Of a stretch of 64,000 nucleotides of DNA, positions 17,874-25,835 are shown piece by piece; the first letter of the stretch is position 1; the number at the start of each line of letters is the position of its first letter. Location: assembly GCA_016191525.1 (NCBI GenBank), contig JACPOK010000011.1:124001-188000 (forward strand), read 5' to 3'. This DNA is from Burkholderiales bacterium (lineage in GTDB: Bacteria; Pseudomonadota; Gammaproteobacteria; Burkholderiales; Burkholderiaceae_C). Under the pieces are notes generated by a model. That model saw only the letters and a list, made by a program, of their open reading frames with translations, was not told where the DNA came from and ran no database searches. The translations under genes and the position numbers were made by a program.

Positions 17874-18493
17874 GCTTTCTTTCCATGGGCACGGTGTACG
17901 GCACCCTGCTGAACTTCAAGGCGGAGGCCGCTGCCTGGGCGCCGAAGATGACTGAGGCGCCCTACAAGGCGCCGCCCAAAGCGCCCGTCCTCTACATCAA
18001 GCCGGCCAACACCTGGAGCAATGAAGGCGCCGCGATTCCCGTGCCGGCAAACGTGCCCGAAGTCGAGGTCGGCGCCACCATCGCCATGGTGATGAAGCAG
18101 CCCGGCGAGCTGGCCGGCTACGTGCTGATGAACGACCTGTCCGTGCCGCATGCCAGCTTCTTCCGCCCACCCGTCAAGTTCAAGTGCCTGGACGGCTTCC
18201 TGGGCGTGGGCAGCCAGATGCTGCCGGCCGGCCCGCAGGTGGACGCCTCGGCTTTCACGCTGGAAGTGAAGATCAACGGCGAAGTGAAGCAGACCGTGCG
18301 CTTCAGCGAACTGGTGCGCGGCGCACCGCAGTTGCTGGCCGACGTGAATGAGTTCATGACCCTGGGCGCGGGCGACGTGCTGATGCTGGGCTGCGATGCC
18401 AACCGCCCCCTGGCGAAGGTGGGCGACGTGATTGAGATCAGCGCGCCGGGATTGGGCACGCTTACCAACACACTGGTCGCGGAGGCCGCATGA
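17870..18493 (+). CDS. hpaG1: HpaG1, N-terminal-type half of the homoprotocatechuate decarboxylase/isomerase
   Basis: A 207-residue fumarylacetoacetate-hydrolase-fold protein. In enteric HpaG two such domains are fused; here they are separate genes. HpaG decarboxylates 5-oxopent-3-ene-1,2,5-tricarboxylate and isomerises the product. Family features are VYGTLLNFKAE, PVLYIKPANTW and the C-terminal GDVIEISAPGLGTLTNTL. Translationally coupled to hpaR and hpaG2 through 4-bp overlaps. Confidence 0.85.
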   Translation: MSFLSMGTVYGTLLNFKAEAAAWAPKMTEAPYKAPPKAPVLYIKPANTWSNEGAAIPVPANVPEVEVGATIAMVMKQPGELAGYVLMNDLSVPHASFFRPPVKFKCLDGFLGVGSQMLPAGPQVDASAFTLEVKINGEVKQTVRFSELVRGAPQLLADVNEFMTLGAGDVLMLGCDANRPLAKVGDVIEISAPGLGTLTNTLVAEAA

Positions 18494-19236
18494 AGTACGC
18501 GCGCGTCATCCACAACGGCCAGACCCTCAATGCGCAAGAACGCGACGGGCAGTTGCTGCTGGACAACTCCGAACTGGTTTCCTTCGAGGCCGTCACCTGG
18601 CTGCCGCCGCTGGCCCCCGCGCCGCAACCGCGCACCATCCTCGCGCTGGGGCTGAACTACGCCGACCACGCGAAGGAGCTGGAGTTCAAGGCGCCTGAAG
18701 AACCGCTGGTCTTCCTGAAGGGCGAGAGCGCGCTCACCGGCCACCGCCAGCTCACGAAGCGGCCGGCCGGCGTGGAATTCATGCATTACGAATGCGAGCT
18801 GACGGTGATCGTCGGCAAGACCGCGAAGAAGGTGAAGCGCGAAGATGCCTACGACTTCATCGCGGGCTACACCGTGGCCAACGACTACGCCATCCGCGAC
18901 TATCTGGAAAACTGGTACCGGCCCAACCTGCGCGTGAAGAACCGCGACGCCACCACGCCTTTGGGCCCCTGGTTCGTGGAAGCCGCCGACGTGCCCAACC
19001 CGATGGCGCTGGCGCTGCAAAGCACCGTGAACGGCAAGGTCACGCAAGCGGGCAACACCAGGGACATGATCTTCAACGTGCCCTTCCTGATCGAATACTT
19101 CAGCAGCTTCATGACGCTGCGCCCGGGCGACCTGATCCTGACCGGCACGCCCGACGGTGTTGTCGATTGCCGGCCCGGCGACGTCATCGTGACCGAAATC
19201 GAGGGCCTGGGCGCCCTCACGAACACCATCGTCTGA
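18490..19236 (+). CDS. hpaG2: HpaG2, C-terminal-type half of the homoprotocatechuate decarboxylase/isomerase
   Basis: A 248-residue FAH-family protein and the second half of the HpaG activity. The metal-binding acidic residues lie in HYECELTVIVG and downstream NDYAIRD; the C-terminus GDVIVTEIEGLGALTNTIV parallels HpaG1, showing the internal duplication. Overlaps hpaG1 by 4 bp and precedes hpaE by 4 bp, so the unit is one operon. Confidence 0.87.
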   Translation: MKYARVIHNGQTLNAQERDGQLLLDNSELVSFEAVTWLPPLAPAPQPRTILALGLNYADHAKELEFKAPEEPLVFLKGESALTGHRQLTKRPAGVEFMHYECELTVIVGKTAKKVKREDAYDFIAGYTVANDYAIRDYLENWYRPNLRVKNRDATTPLGPWFVEAADVPNPMALALQSTVNGKVTQAGNTRDMIFNVPFLIEYFSSFMTLRPGDLILTGTPDGVVDCRPGDVIVTEIEGLGALTNTIV

Positions 19237-19240
19237 GACC

Positions 19241-20698
19241 ATGAAGATCGACCACCTCATCAACGGCAAATCCGTCGCCGGCCGCGACTACTTTGAAACC
19301 GTGAACCCCGCCACGCAGGAGGTGCTGGCCGAAGTGGCTTCCGGCGGCGAGGCCGAAGTCAACGCCGCCGTCGCCGCCGCGAAAGAGGCCTTCCCGAAAT
19401 GGGCCGCCACGGCCGCTCCCGCACGCGCCAAGATCATCCGCAAGCTGGGCGACCTGATCGCCGCGCACGTGCCGGAGATCGCCCAGACCGAAACCAACGA
19501 CTGCGGCCAGGTGATTTCCCAGACCGGCAAGCAGCTGATCCCGCGCGCGGCCGACAACTTCTATTACTTCGCCGAGATGTGCACCCGGGTCGATGGCCAC
19601 ACCTACCCGACCGAGACCCACCTGAACTACACGCTGTTCCACCCGGTGGGTGTCTGCGCCCTGGTCTCGCCGTGGAACGTGCCCTTCATGACCGCCACCT
19701 GGAAAGTCGCGCCCTGCCTGGCTTTCGGTAACACCGCCGTGCTGAAGATGAGCGAGCTGTCGCCCATGACGGCGGCGCGGCTGGGCGAACTGGCGCTGGA
19801 AGCCGGCATCCCGCCCGGTGTGCTGAACCTGGTGCACGGCTACGGCAAGGAAGCCGGCGAGCCGCTGGTGTCCCACCCCGACGTGCGTGCCATTTCCTTC
19901 ACCGGCTCCACCGCCACCGGCAACCGCATCGTGCAGAGCGCGGGCCTGAAGAAGTTCAGCATGGAGCTGGGCGGCAAGAGCCCCTTCGTGATCTTCGAGG
20001 ATGCGAATCTCGAACGCGCGCTGGACGCCGCCGTGTTCATGATCTTCTCCAACAACGGCGAGCGCTGCACGGCAGGCAGCCGCATCCTGGTGCAGCAATC
20101 CATCTACGCCGACTTTGCAGCGAAGTTCGCGGAACGCGCGAAGCGCATCAGCGTGGGCGACCCGCTGGATGAGAAGACCATCGTCGGCCCGATGATCAGC
20201 CAGGCGCACCTGGCCAAGGTGCGCAGCTACATCGAGCTGGGCCCGAAGGAAGGCGCGACGCTGCTGTGCGGCGGGCTGGGCGCGCCGCAGTTGCCCCAGC
20301 GCGTGAAGAAGGGCAACTACGTCATGCCCACGGTCTTCGCCGACGTGGACAACCGCATGAAGATCGCCCAGGAAGAAATCTTCGGGCCGGTGGCCTGCCT
20401 GATTCCCTTCAAGGACGAGGCCGATGCCATCCGCCTGGCCAACGACATCCAGTACGGGCTGTCGAGCTATGTGTGGACCGAGAACATCGGCAAGGCGCAC
20501 CGCGTGGCCGCCGCCGTGGAAGCCGGCATGTGCTTCGTCAACAGCCAGAATGTGCGCGACCTGCGCCAGCCTTTCGGCGGCACCAAGGCATCGGGCACGG
20601 GGCGTGAAGGCGGCACCTGGAGCTATGAGGTGTTCTGCGAGCCGAAGAACGTGGCGGTGTCGATGGGCAGCCACCACATTCCGCGCTGGGGCGTGTGA
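19241..20698 (+). CDS. hpaE: 5-carboxymethyl-2-hydroxymuconate semialdehyde dehydrogenase
   Basis: A 485-residue NAD-dependent aldehyde dehydrogenase that oxidises the ring-cleavage product of homoprotocatechuate. Catalytic Cys276 in NNGERCTAGSR, general base Glu242 in MELGGKSP, and the NAD-binding FTGSTATG. Position between hpaG2 and the dioxygenase genes supports the assignment over other ALDHs. Confidence 0.92.
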   Translation: MKIDHLINGKSVAGRDYFETVNPATQEVLAEVASGGEAEVNAAVAAAKEAFPKWAATAAPARAKIIRKLGDLIAAHVPEIAQTETNDCGQVISQTGKQLIPRAADNFYYFAEMCTRVDGHTYPTETHLNYTLFHPVGVCALVSPWNVPFMTATWKVAPCLAFGNTAVLKMSELSPMTAARLGELALEAGIPPGVLNLVHGYGKEAGEPLVSHPDVRAISFTGSTATGNRIVQSAGLKKFSMELGGKSPFVIFEDANLERALDAAVFMIFSNNGERCTAGSRILVQQSIYADFAAKFAERAKRISVGDPLDEKTIVGPMISQAHLAKVRSYIELGPKEGATLLCGGLGAPQLPQRVKKGNYVMPTVFADVDNRMKIAQEEIFGPVACLIPFKDEADAIRLANDIQYGLSSYVWTENIGKAHRVAAAVEAGMCFVNSQNVRDLRQPFGGTKASGTGREGGTWSYEVFCEPKNVAVSMGSHHIPRWGV

Positions 20699-20705
20699 GG
20701 ACGGC

Positions 20706-21032
20706 ATGAGCCTGTACGCCACCCAGAAATTCCTCTACGACCTGAACCGCGACGCGCAGGTGCAGCGGCGCTATCGGGAAGACCGCGATGCGCTGCTGGC
20801 CGGCTATGCGCTCAGCGACGAGGAGCGGGCCGCGATCCGCGACGGCGACATCGGCAAGCTCTACGTGCTGGGCTGCAACGGCCAGCTGCTGATGCACTTC
20901 GCGCCGCTGCTGGGCGTGGCCTGGGCCGATTACCTGGAAGCGATGCGCGAAGGCGTGCGCAAATACGGGCCGGTGCGCGCGGGCATCTACGCGATGACCA
21001 CCGGCACCGACGAAAAAGTCGCGGGAGTGTGA
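20706..21032 (+). CDS. LigA-like small subunit of an extradiol dioxygenase
   Basis: A 108-residue all-helical protein matching the alpha subunit of protocatechuate 4,5-dioxygenase-type (LigAB) enzymes: FLYDLNRDAQVQRRYREDRD and YVLGCNGQLLMHFAPLLG (partly quoted) are typical. In LigAB this subunit caps the active site. It lies 1 bp before hpaD, implying a heteromeric enzyme, whereas the enteric HpaD works alone. ATG at 20706 follows hpaE directly. Confidence 0.8.
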   Translation: MSLYATQKFLYDLNRDAQVQRRYREDRDALLAGYALSDEERAAIRDGDIGKLYVLGCNGQLLMHFAPLLGVAWADYLEAMREGVRKYGPVRAGIYAMTTGTDEKVAGV

Positions 21033-21033
21033 G

Positions 21034-21852
21034 ATGAGTCTCGTTTTCGCAGGCATCTGCAGCCACGCGCCCGGCATCACGGGCCGCGCGCACCTGGCCG
21101 AACCGGCCCTGAAGGACGCTTTCCACGCGCAGTTCCGCCGCATGGGCGAGAAGCTGGACGCCGCGAAGCCCGACGCGGTGATCGTGGTGGCGGCCGAGCA
21201 CTTCGCCAACTTCTTCATGAACAACATGCCGGCCTATGCCATCGGCATGGCCGATGAGTACGAAGGCCCGATCGAAGACCCGGCCTGGCTGGGCATCGCG
21301 AAAACGAGGGTGCCGGGCAATGCCGCGCTGTCACAGCGCATCATCAAGAGCGTGATGCAGGATGTGGACGTGGCCTATGCCGAGGAATGGAAGTTCGACC
21401 ACGGCATCATGGTGCCGCTGCATTTCCTCACGCCCAGATACGACAAGGCCATCATCCCGGTGAACATCAACTGCCAGGGCCCACCGCTCACCCCGCTCAA
21501 ACGCGCCTGGGCTTTCGGCGAGGCGCTGCGCCGCGCCTGCGACGAAGCGCCCGAGTGCATTGCGCTGGTCGGCACGGGCGGCATCTCGCACTGGCCGGCC
21601 ACACCCGACTCGGGCAAGGTGAACGAGGCCTGGGACCGGGAGTTCCTGGACCGGTGGGTGCGCAACGACCGGGAAGCGCTGCTGTCGTACACCGACGAGG
21701 CGACTTACCGTGACGCCGGGCAGGGCGGCTTCGAAATCCGCAACTTCATCGCCGTGGCGGCTGCCGCGCGCGGGCGCGGCGAGGTGATGCACTTCCAGCC
21801 GATTCCCATCTTCGCGGTGAGCTGCACCGCGGCCACCATGACCATCGAGTAA
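21034..21852 (+). CDS. hpaD: Homoprotocatechuate 2,3-dioxygenase (LigB-type extradiol dioxygenase)
   Basis: A 272-residue class III extradiol dioxygenase that opens the catechol ring of 3,4-dihydroxyphenylacetate using Fe(II). Metal ligands map to His11 (ICSHAPG), His56 (AAEHFANFF) and Glu234 (GGFEIRNF), with catalytic His186 (GGISHWPA). The operon context gives the substrate; by motif alone a protocatechuate-type substrate cannot be excluded. Confidence 0.87.
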   Translation: MSLVFAGICSHAPGITGRAHLAEPALKDAFHAQFRRMGEKLDAAKPDAVIVVAAEHFANFFMNNMPAYAIGMADEYEGPIEDPAWLGIAKTRVPGNAALSQRIIKSVMQDVDVAYAEEWKFDHGIMVPLHFLTPRYDKAIIPVNINCQGPPLTPLKRAWAFGEALRRACDEAPECIALVGTGGISHWPATPDSGKVNEAWDREFLDRWVRNDREALLSYTDEATYRDAGQGGFEIRNFIAVAAAARGRGEVMHFQPIPIFAVSCTAATMTIE

Positions 21853-21856
21853 ACCC

Positions 21857-22261
21857 ATGCCGCACATCGTCCTGCAATACACACCCAACCTCGAAGCCGA
21901 GGTCGACATGACCGGCCTGTGCAAGGCGCTGGCCGAATCCATGGTGGCGCTGAGGGATGAGTCCGGGGGCCCGCTGTTCCCGGTGGGCGGCACGCGCGTG
22001 CTGGCTTATCCCGCAAAACACTACGCCGTGGCCGACGCCAAAGACGATTACGCCTTCTGCTACATCAACATGCGGATCGCTTCCGGACGCAGTGATGCTA
22101 TGAAAAAGATAGCTGGCGACGCTTTGCTGGAGCGCGCTACAGCCTTTTTTGCCTCTGTATTCGAAAAGAAACACGTGGGCGTGACGATCCAGGTGGACGA
22201 GGCGCCGGGCCAGGCCTATGACGCCAAGCACAGCAACCTGCACGCCCTTTTCAAGAAGTAA
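21857..22261 (+). CDS. hpaF: 5-carboxymethyl-2-hydroxymuconate delta-isomerase
   Basis: A 134-residue CHMI-family tautomerase. The catalytic Pro becomes residue 1 after Met removal (MPHIVLQYTPN). The C-terminal pattern HSNLHALFKK is typical of HpaF. An interspersed-repeat-like sequence lies inside the frame at 22097-22150, encoding about 18 residues without breaking it. Four bp after hpaD. Confidence 0.88.
   Translation: MPHIVLQYTPNLEAEVDMTGLCKALAESMVALRDESGGPLFPVGGTRVLAYPAKHYAVADAKDDYAFCYINMRIASGRSDAMKKIAGDALLERATAFFASVFEKKHVGVTIQVDEAPGQAYDAKHSNLHALFKK
22097..22150. repeat. Interspersed repeat-like element within hpaF
   Basis: GCTATGAAAAAGATAGC followed by GC-rich sequence and a tail ending GCGCTACAGCCTTTTTT. 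Stem arms, A-rich loop and T-run tail match the short repeats dispersed in comamonad genomes, and a similar unit occurs at 25777-25835. Here it lies in frame in a conserved gene. Confidence 0.4.
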
Positions 22262-22267
22262 GGCCCC

Positions 22268-23068
22268 ATGTTTTCCCAGGACCTCATTGAACAGCTTGCA
22301 GCCGAGCTGCACGAGAGCGAGAAGTCGCGCGTGCAGGTGGAGCATTTTTCCAAACGCTTCCCCGGCATGACGATTGAAGACGGCTACGCCATCTCGCGGG
22401 CCTGGGTGAAGCACAAGCTCTCGCAGGGACGCGTGGCGCGCGGCCACAAGATCGGCCTCACCTCGCGGGCCATGCAGCAGTCCAGCCAGATCGACGAGCC
22501 CGACTACGGCACGCTGCTGGACGACATGTTCTTCGAGCCGGGCGATATTCCGGCTTCTCGCTTCATCGCGCCCCGTGTGGAGGTGGAGCTGGCCTTCATT
22601 CTCAAGCGCAAGCTCGAAGGCGCAAGCATCAGCGTGGAGCAGGTGCTGGATGCGACCGACTACGTGCAGCCCGCCATCGAGATCATCGACGCGCGCATCG
22701 AGCAGTTCGACCGCCACAGCAAGGCCATGCGCAAGGTGTACGACACCATCAGCGACAACGCCGCCAACGCCGGCATCATCCTGGGCGGCAGGAAAGTGCC
22801 GCCGCGCGAAGTCGACCTGCCCTGGGTGGGCGCCATCCTGCGGCAGAACGGCGTGGTGGAGGAAACCGGCCTGGCCGCCGGCGTGCAGGGCCACCCCGCG
22901 GTCGGCGTGGCCTGGCTGGCGATGAAGCTGGCACCCTGGGGCGAATGCCTGGAAGCCGGCGAAGTGGTGCTGGCCGGCTCCTTCACCCGCCCGGCCATCG
23001 CCAAAAAAGGCGACACTTTCGATGCCGACTACGGCCCGCTGGGCCGCTTTGAGTTCCGTTTCGCCTAA
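22268..23068 (+). CDS. hpaH: 2-oxo-hept-4-ene-1,7-dioate hydratase
   Basis: A 266-residue hydratase of the MhpD/HpaH (FAH-like) family adding water to 2-oxohept-4-ene-1,7-dioate. Features: [12 protein letters not shown], the acidic metal site in [11 protein letters not shown], and [11 protein letters not shown]. Six bp after hpaF. The ring-cleavage pathway continues with hpaI. Confidence 0.93.
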   Translation: MFSQDLIEQLAAELHESEKSRVQVEHFSKRFPGMTIEDGYAISRAWVKHKLSQGRVARGHKIGLTSRAMQQSSQIDEPDYGTLLDDMFFEPGDIPASRFIAPRVEVELAFILKRKLEGASISVEQVLDATDYVQPAIEIIDARIEQFDRHSKAMRKVYDTISDNAANAGIILGGRKVPPREVDLPWVGAILRQNGVVEETGLAAGVQGHPAVGVAWLAMKLAPWGECLEAGEVVLAGSFTRPAIAKKGDTFDADYGPLGRFEFRFA

Positions 23069-23083
23069 CCGAGAAAGATTTCC

Positions 23084-23893
23084 ATGCAGACCCCCGTCAA
23101 TCCCTTCAAGCAGGCCCTGGCCGAAAAGCGCGCGCAGATCGGCCTGTGGGTCGGCCTGGCCGACCACTACACCACCGAGATCTGCGCCGGCGCCGGCTTC
23201 GACTGGCTGCTGCTGGACGGGGAGCATTCGCCCAACGACCTGCGCACCCTGCTGCAGCAGGCGCAGGCGGTGGCCGCCTACCCGGCGACCCATGCCATCG
23301 CGCGGGTGCCGATGGGCCACGGCCACGTGGGCCAGATGCTGATCAAGCAATACCTTGACCTGGGGATCCAGACGCTGCTGGTGCCGATGGTCGACTCGGC
23401 CGGGCAGGCGCGCAACATCGTGCGCGACATGCGCTACCCGCCCGAGGGCGTGCGCGGCATGGGCGGCGCCCGCGCCTCGCGCTGGGGGCGCTTTCCCAAC
23501 TACGCGAAGGAAGCCAACGAGCAGGTCTGCCTGCTGGTGCAGGCCGAATCGCAGGAGTCGCTGGACAACCTGGAGGCCATCGCCATGGTGCCCGGCGTGC
23601 ACGGCATCTTCATCGGCCCGGCCGACCTGTCGGCATCGCTCGGCTACCCCGGCAATTCCGGCCACCCCAAGGCGCAGGCGGCGATCGAGGATGCCATCAA
23701 GCGCATCGTCAAGACCGGCAAGGCCGCCGGCATCCTGACGCCCGACGAGGCGCTGGCCCGCCACTACCTGGAACTGGGCGCGACCTTCGTCGCCGTGGGC
23801 CTGGACAACAACCTGCTGGCGCGCGCCACGGCCACGCTGGCCGCCAAGTTCAAGAGCGACGTCACGGTGGCGCCCGCCGGCAAGACTTACTGA
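23084..23893 (+). CDS. hpaI: 4-hydroxy-2-oxoheptanedioate aldolase
   Basis: A 269-residue class II (metal-dependent) HpcH/HpaI aldolase that splits the last pathway intermediate to pyruvate and succinate semialdehyde. Catalytic His48 lies in LLDGEHSPND, Arg in AIARVP, and metal/phosphate motifs in QAESQESLDNLEAI and IGPADLSASLG. End of the core catabolic operon. Confidence 0.94.
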   Translation: MQTPVNPFKQALAEKRAQIGLWVGLADHYTTEICAGAGFDWLLLDGEHSPNDLRTLLQQAQAVAAYPATHAIARVPMGHGHVGQMLIKQYLDLGIQTLLVPMVDSAGQARNIVRDMRYPPEGVRGMGGARASRWGRFPNYAKEANEQVCLLVQAESQESLDNLEAIAMVPGVHGIFIGPADLSASLGYPGNSGHPKAQAAIEDAIKRIVKTGKAAGILTPDEALARHYLELGATFVAVGLDNNLLARATATLAAKFKSDVTVAPAGKTY

Positions 23894-23931
23894 TCCCTCT
23901 TTCAACCCCACATCCAACCGAGGAGACATCC

Positions 23932-24918
23932 ATGAGCATTTCCCGCCGCCAGGCCATCCAATCCGCCGGCGCCGCCGCCCTGCTGGCCGGCATCGGCCGC
24001 CAGGCCTTCGCCCAGGCCCAGTTCGAGACCGCGCGCCTGATCACCGGCTTTGCCGCCGGCGGCACGTCGGACACCACCTGCCGCCGCGTGGCCACCCGCA
24101 TGACGGACTACGCCAGGACCACCGTGGTGGAAAACAAGACGGGTGCGGGCGGCCAGATCGCCGTCACCACCGTCAAGGCCGCCGCGCCGGACGGCGCCAC
24201 CATCCTGCAGACGCCCACCTCCATCCTCACCATCTACCCCCACATCTACAAAAAGCTGCCCTATGAGCCGCTGGTGGACCTGACGCCCGTGACCATCGCC
24301 TGCGTGTTCGACTTCGGCTTCGCGGTAGGCCCGATGGTGCCGCTGACGGTGAAGACCGTGCCCGAGTTCCTGGCGTGGGCCAAGGCCAACCCGCTGGGCG
24401 CGAATTTCGGCTCGCCCGCGGCCGGCTCCACGCCGCACTTCATCGGCGCGCTGGCCGGCAAGAACGCGGGCGTGGACCTGAAGCACGCGGCCTACCGCGG
24501 CACCCAGCCCGCCATGCTGGACCTGCTGGGCGGCAACCTCGCCGCGGTGTCGGGCCCGATCGGCGACATCACGCAGCACCTGCCCACCGGCAAGGTGCGC
24601 ATCCTGGGCGTCTCGGGCGCCAAGCGCAGCCGCTTCGCGCCCGACGTGGCCACGTTCGAGGAGCAGGGCATCAAGAACATGACGCACAGCGAGTGGTTCG
24701 CCTTCTTCCTGCCGGCCAAGGCCTCGCCCGAAGTGGTGGCGCGCCTGAACGCGGCCATGAAGTTCGCCCTCTCGCAAAAGGACGTGATCGACGGCATGGC
24801 CGGCTTCGGGCTGGAAGCCATGTCGTCCACGCCCGCCGAACTCACCGACCTGATCCGCAAGGACACGGCCAAGTGGGCGCCCATCGTCAAGCAGGTGGGC
24901 TTCACCGCCGAAGGTTGA
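23932..24918 (+). CDS. Bug-family (TctC-like) periplasmic solute receptor
   Basis: A 328-residue periplasmic binding protein with a twin-arginine-like N-terminus (SRRQAIQSAGAAALLAGI) and cleavage near AFAQA. The Bug signature includes ITGFAAGGTSDT and NKTGAGGQIA. These receptors bind organic acids and are abundant in Burkholderiales. Placement at the end of the hpa cluster suggests a ligand such as an aromatic acid; no TctAB membrane genes are adjacent. Confidence 0.88.
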   Translation: MSISRRQAIQSAGAAALLAGIGRQAFAQAQFETARLITGFAAGGTSDTTCRRVATRMTDYARTTVVENKTGAGGQIAVTTVKAAAPDGATILQTPTSILTIYPHIYKKLPYEPLVDLTPVTIACVFDFGFAVGPMVPLTVKTVPEFLAWAKANPLGANFGSPAAGSTPHFIGALAGKNAGVDLKHAAYRGTQPAMLDLLGGNLAAVSGPIGDITQHLPTGKVRILGVSGAKRSRFAPDVATFEEQGIKNMTHSEWFAFFLPAKASPEVVARLNAAMKFALSQKDVIDGMAGFGLEAMSSTPAELTDLIRKDTAKWAPIVKQVGFTAEG

Positions 24919-24924
24919 TTTGCA

Positions 24925-24987
24925 TCGTCATTCCCGCGAAGGCGGGAACCCAGGGCGCCCTGGATCCCCGCCTTCGCGGGGACGACG
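24925..24987. repeat. 63-bp GC-rich palindromic repeat
   Basis: CGTCATTCCCGCGAAGGCGG ... CCGCCTTCGCGGGGACGACG, with a GGGCGCCC-centred core. This long imperfect palindrome is of the well-known 'TCATTCCCGCGAAGGCGGGA' type found between genes in many proteobacteria (probably a MITE/REP-like unit). A T-run follows, so it may also act as a transcription terminator after the Bug gene. Confidence 0.75.
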
Positions 24988-25011
24988 CTTTTTTGAAGAA
25001 AGGACCTTTCC

Positions 25012-25791
25012 ATGAACGCAGTATTGAAACCCGCCGCCAAGGCCGGCATGCACCCCGACGAATGGGCGGTCCGCCTGGAACTGGCCGCCTGCTACCGCAT
25101 CTTCGCGATGCTGGGCTGGGTGGAGATGATCTACAACCACATCACGCTGCGGCTGCCCGACAGCGTGACCGGCGGGCAAAAGCAGTTCCTCATCAACCCC
25201 TTCGGCCTGCACTACAGCGAGGTGACGGCCAGCAACCTGCTGAAGATCGACCTGCAGGGCAACAAACTGGATGAAAGCCCCTGGCCGGTGAACCCGGCGG
25301 GCTTCACGGTGCACGCGGCCATCCATGACAGCGTGCCCGACGCGCACTGCGTGATGCACACCCACACCACCAGCGGGCTGGCGGTGGCCTGCACGCAAGG
25401 CGGCCTGGCGCAGAACAATTTCTATTCGGCGCAGCTGCACGGCATGGTGGCGTACCACGACTTCGAGGGCATCACCGTCCATGCGGACGAAGCGCCGCGC
25501 CTGCTGGCCAACATGGGCCACAAGCCGGTGCTGATCCTGCGCAACCACGGCCTGCTGTCCTGGGGCAAGACGCTGCCGCTGGCCTTCGTGCGGCTGTGGA
25601 CGCTGCAGCGCGCCTGCGACGTGCAGGTGGCGCAGGCCGCGCTGGGCCCGGCGATCCCCGTCAGCGAAGCCGTGGCGCGCAAGACCACGGAGGATTCATT
25701 CCAGTGGGACCAGCGCTTCGGCGCCGGCCGCGATGTCTTCGACGCGCTGGTGCGCCAGGTCGACAGGATAGACGCCAGCTATAAAAACTAG
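25012..25791 (+). CDS. Class II aldolase/adducin-family protein
   Basis: A 259-residue zinc-dependent aldolase-fold protein. Family motifs: NHITLRLPD, the metal histidines in VMHTHTTSGLA, HGMVAYHDFEGI, and LRNHGLLSWG. Such proteins are aldolases, decarboxylases or epimerases; the substrate is unknown. The last codons (ASYKN) come from a short interspersed repeat overlapping the stop. Confidence 0.85.
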   Translation: MNAVLKPAAKAGMHPDEWAVRLELAACYRIFAMLGWVEMIYNHITLRLPDSVTGGQKQFLINPFGLHYSEVTASNLLKIDLQGNKLDESPWPVNPAGFTVHAAIHDSVPDAHCVMHTHTTSGLAVACTQGGLAQNNFYSAQLHGMVAYHDFEGITVHADEAPRLLANMGHKPVLILRNHGLLSWGKTLPLAFVRLWTLQRACDVQVAQAALGPAIPVSEAVARKTTEDSFQWDQRFGAGRDVFDALVRQVDRIDASYKN

Positions 25792-25835
25792 AGCGCCCCA
25801 CGCACAGCTGGCGCGCCTTGCAGGCCTTTTTACCT
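25777..25835. repeat. Interspersed repeat spanning the aldolase stop codon
   Basis: CAGCTATAAAAACTAGAGC then CGCCCCACGCACAGCTGGCG and CAGGCCTTTTTACC. It has the same layout as the unit at 22097-22150: AT-loop hairpin, GC-rich middle and a CAGGCCTTTTT tail. It supplies the end of the aldolase-like gene and the leader of the next gene. Confidence 0.45.
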
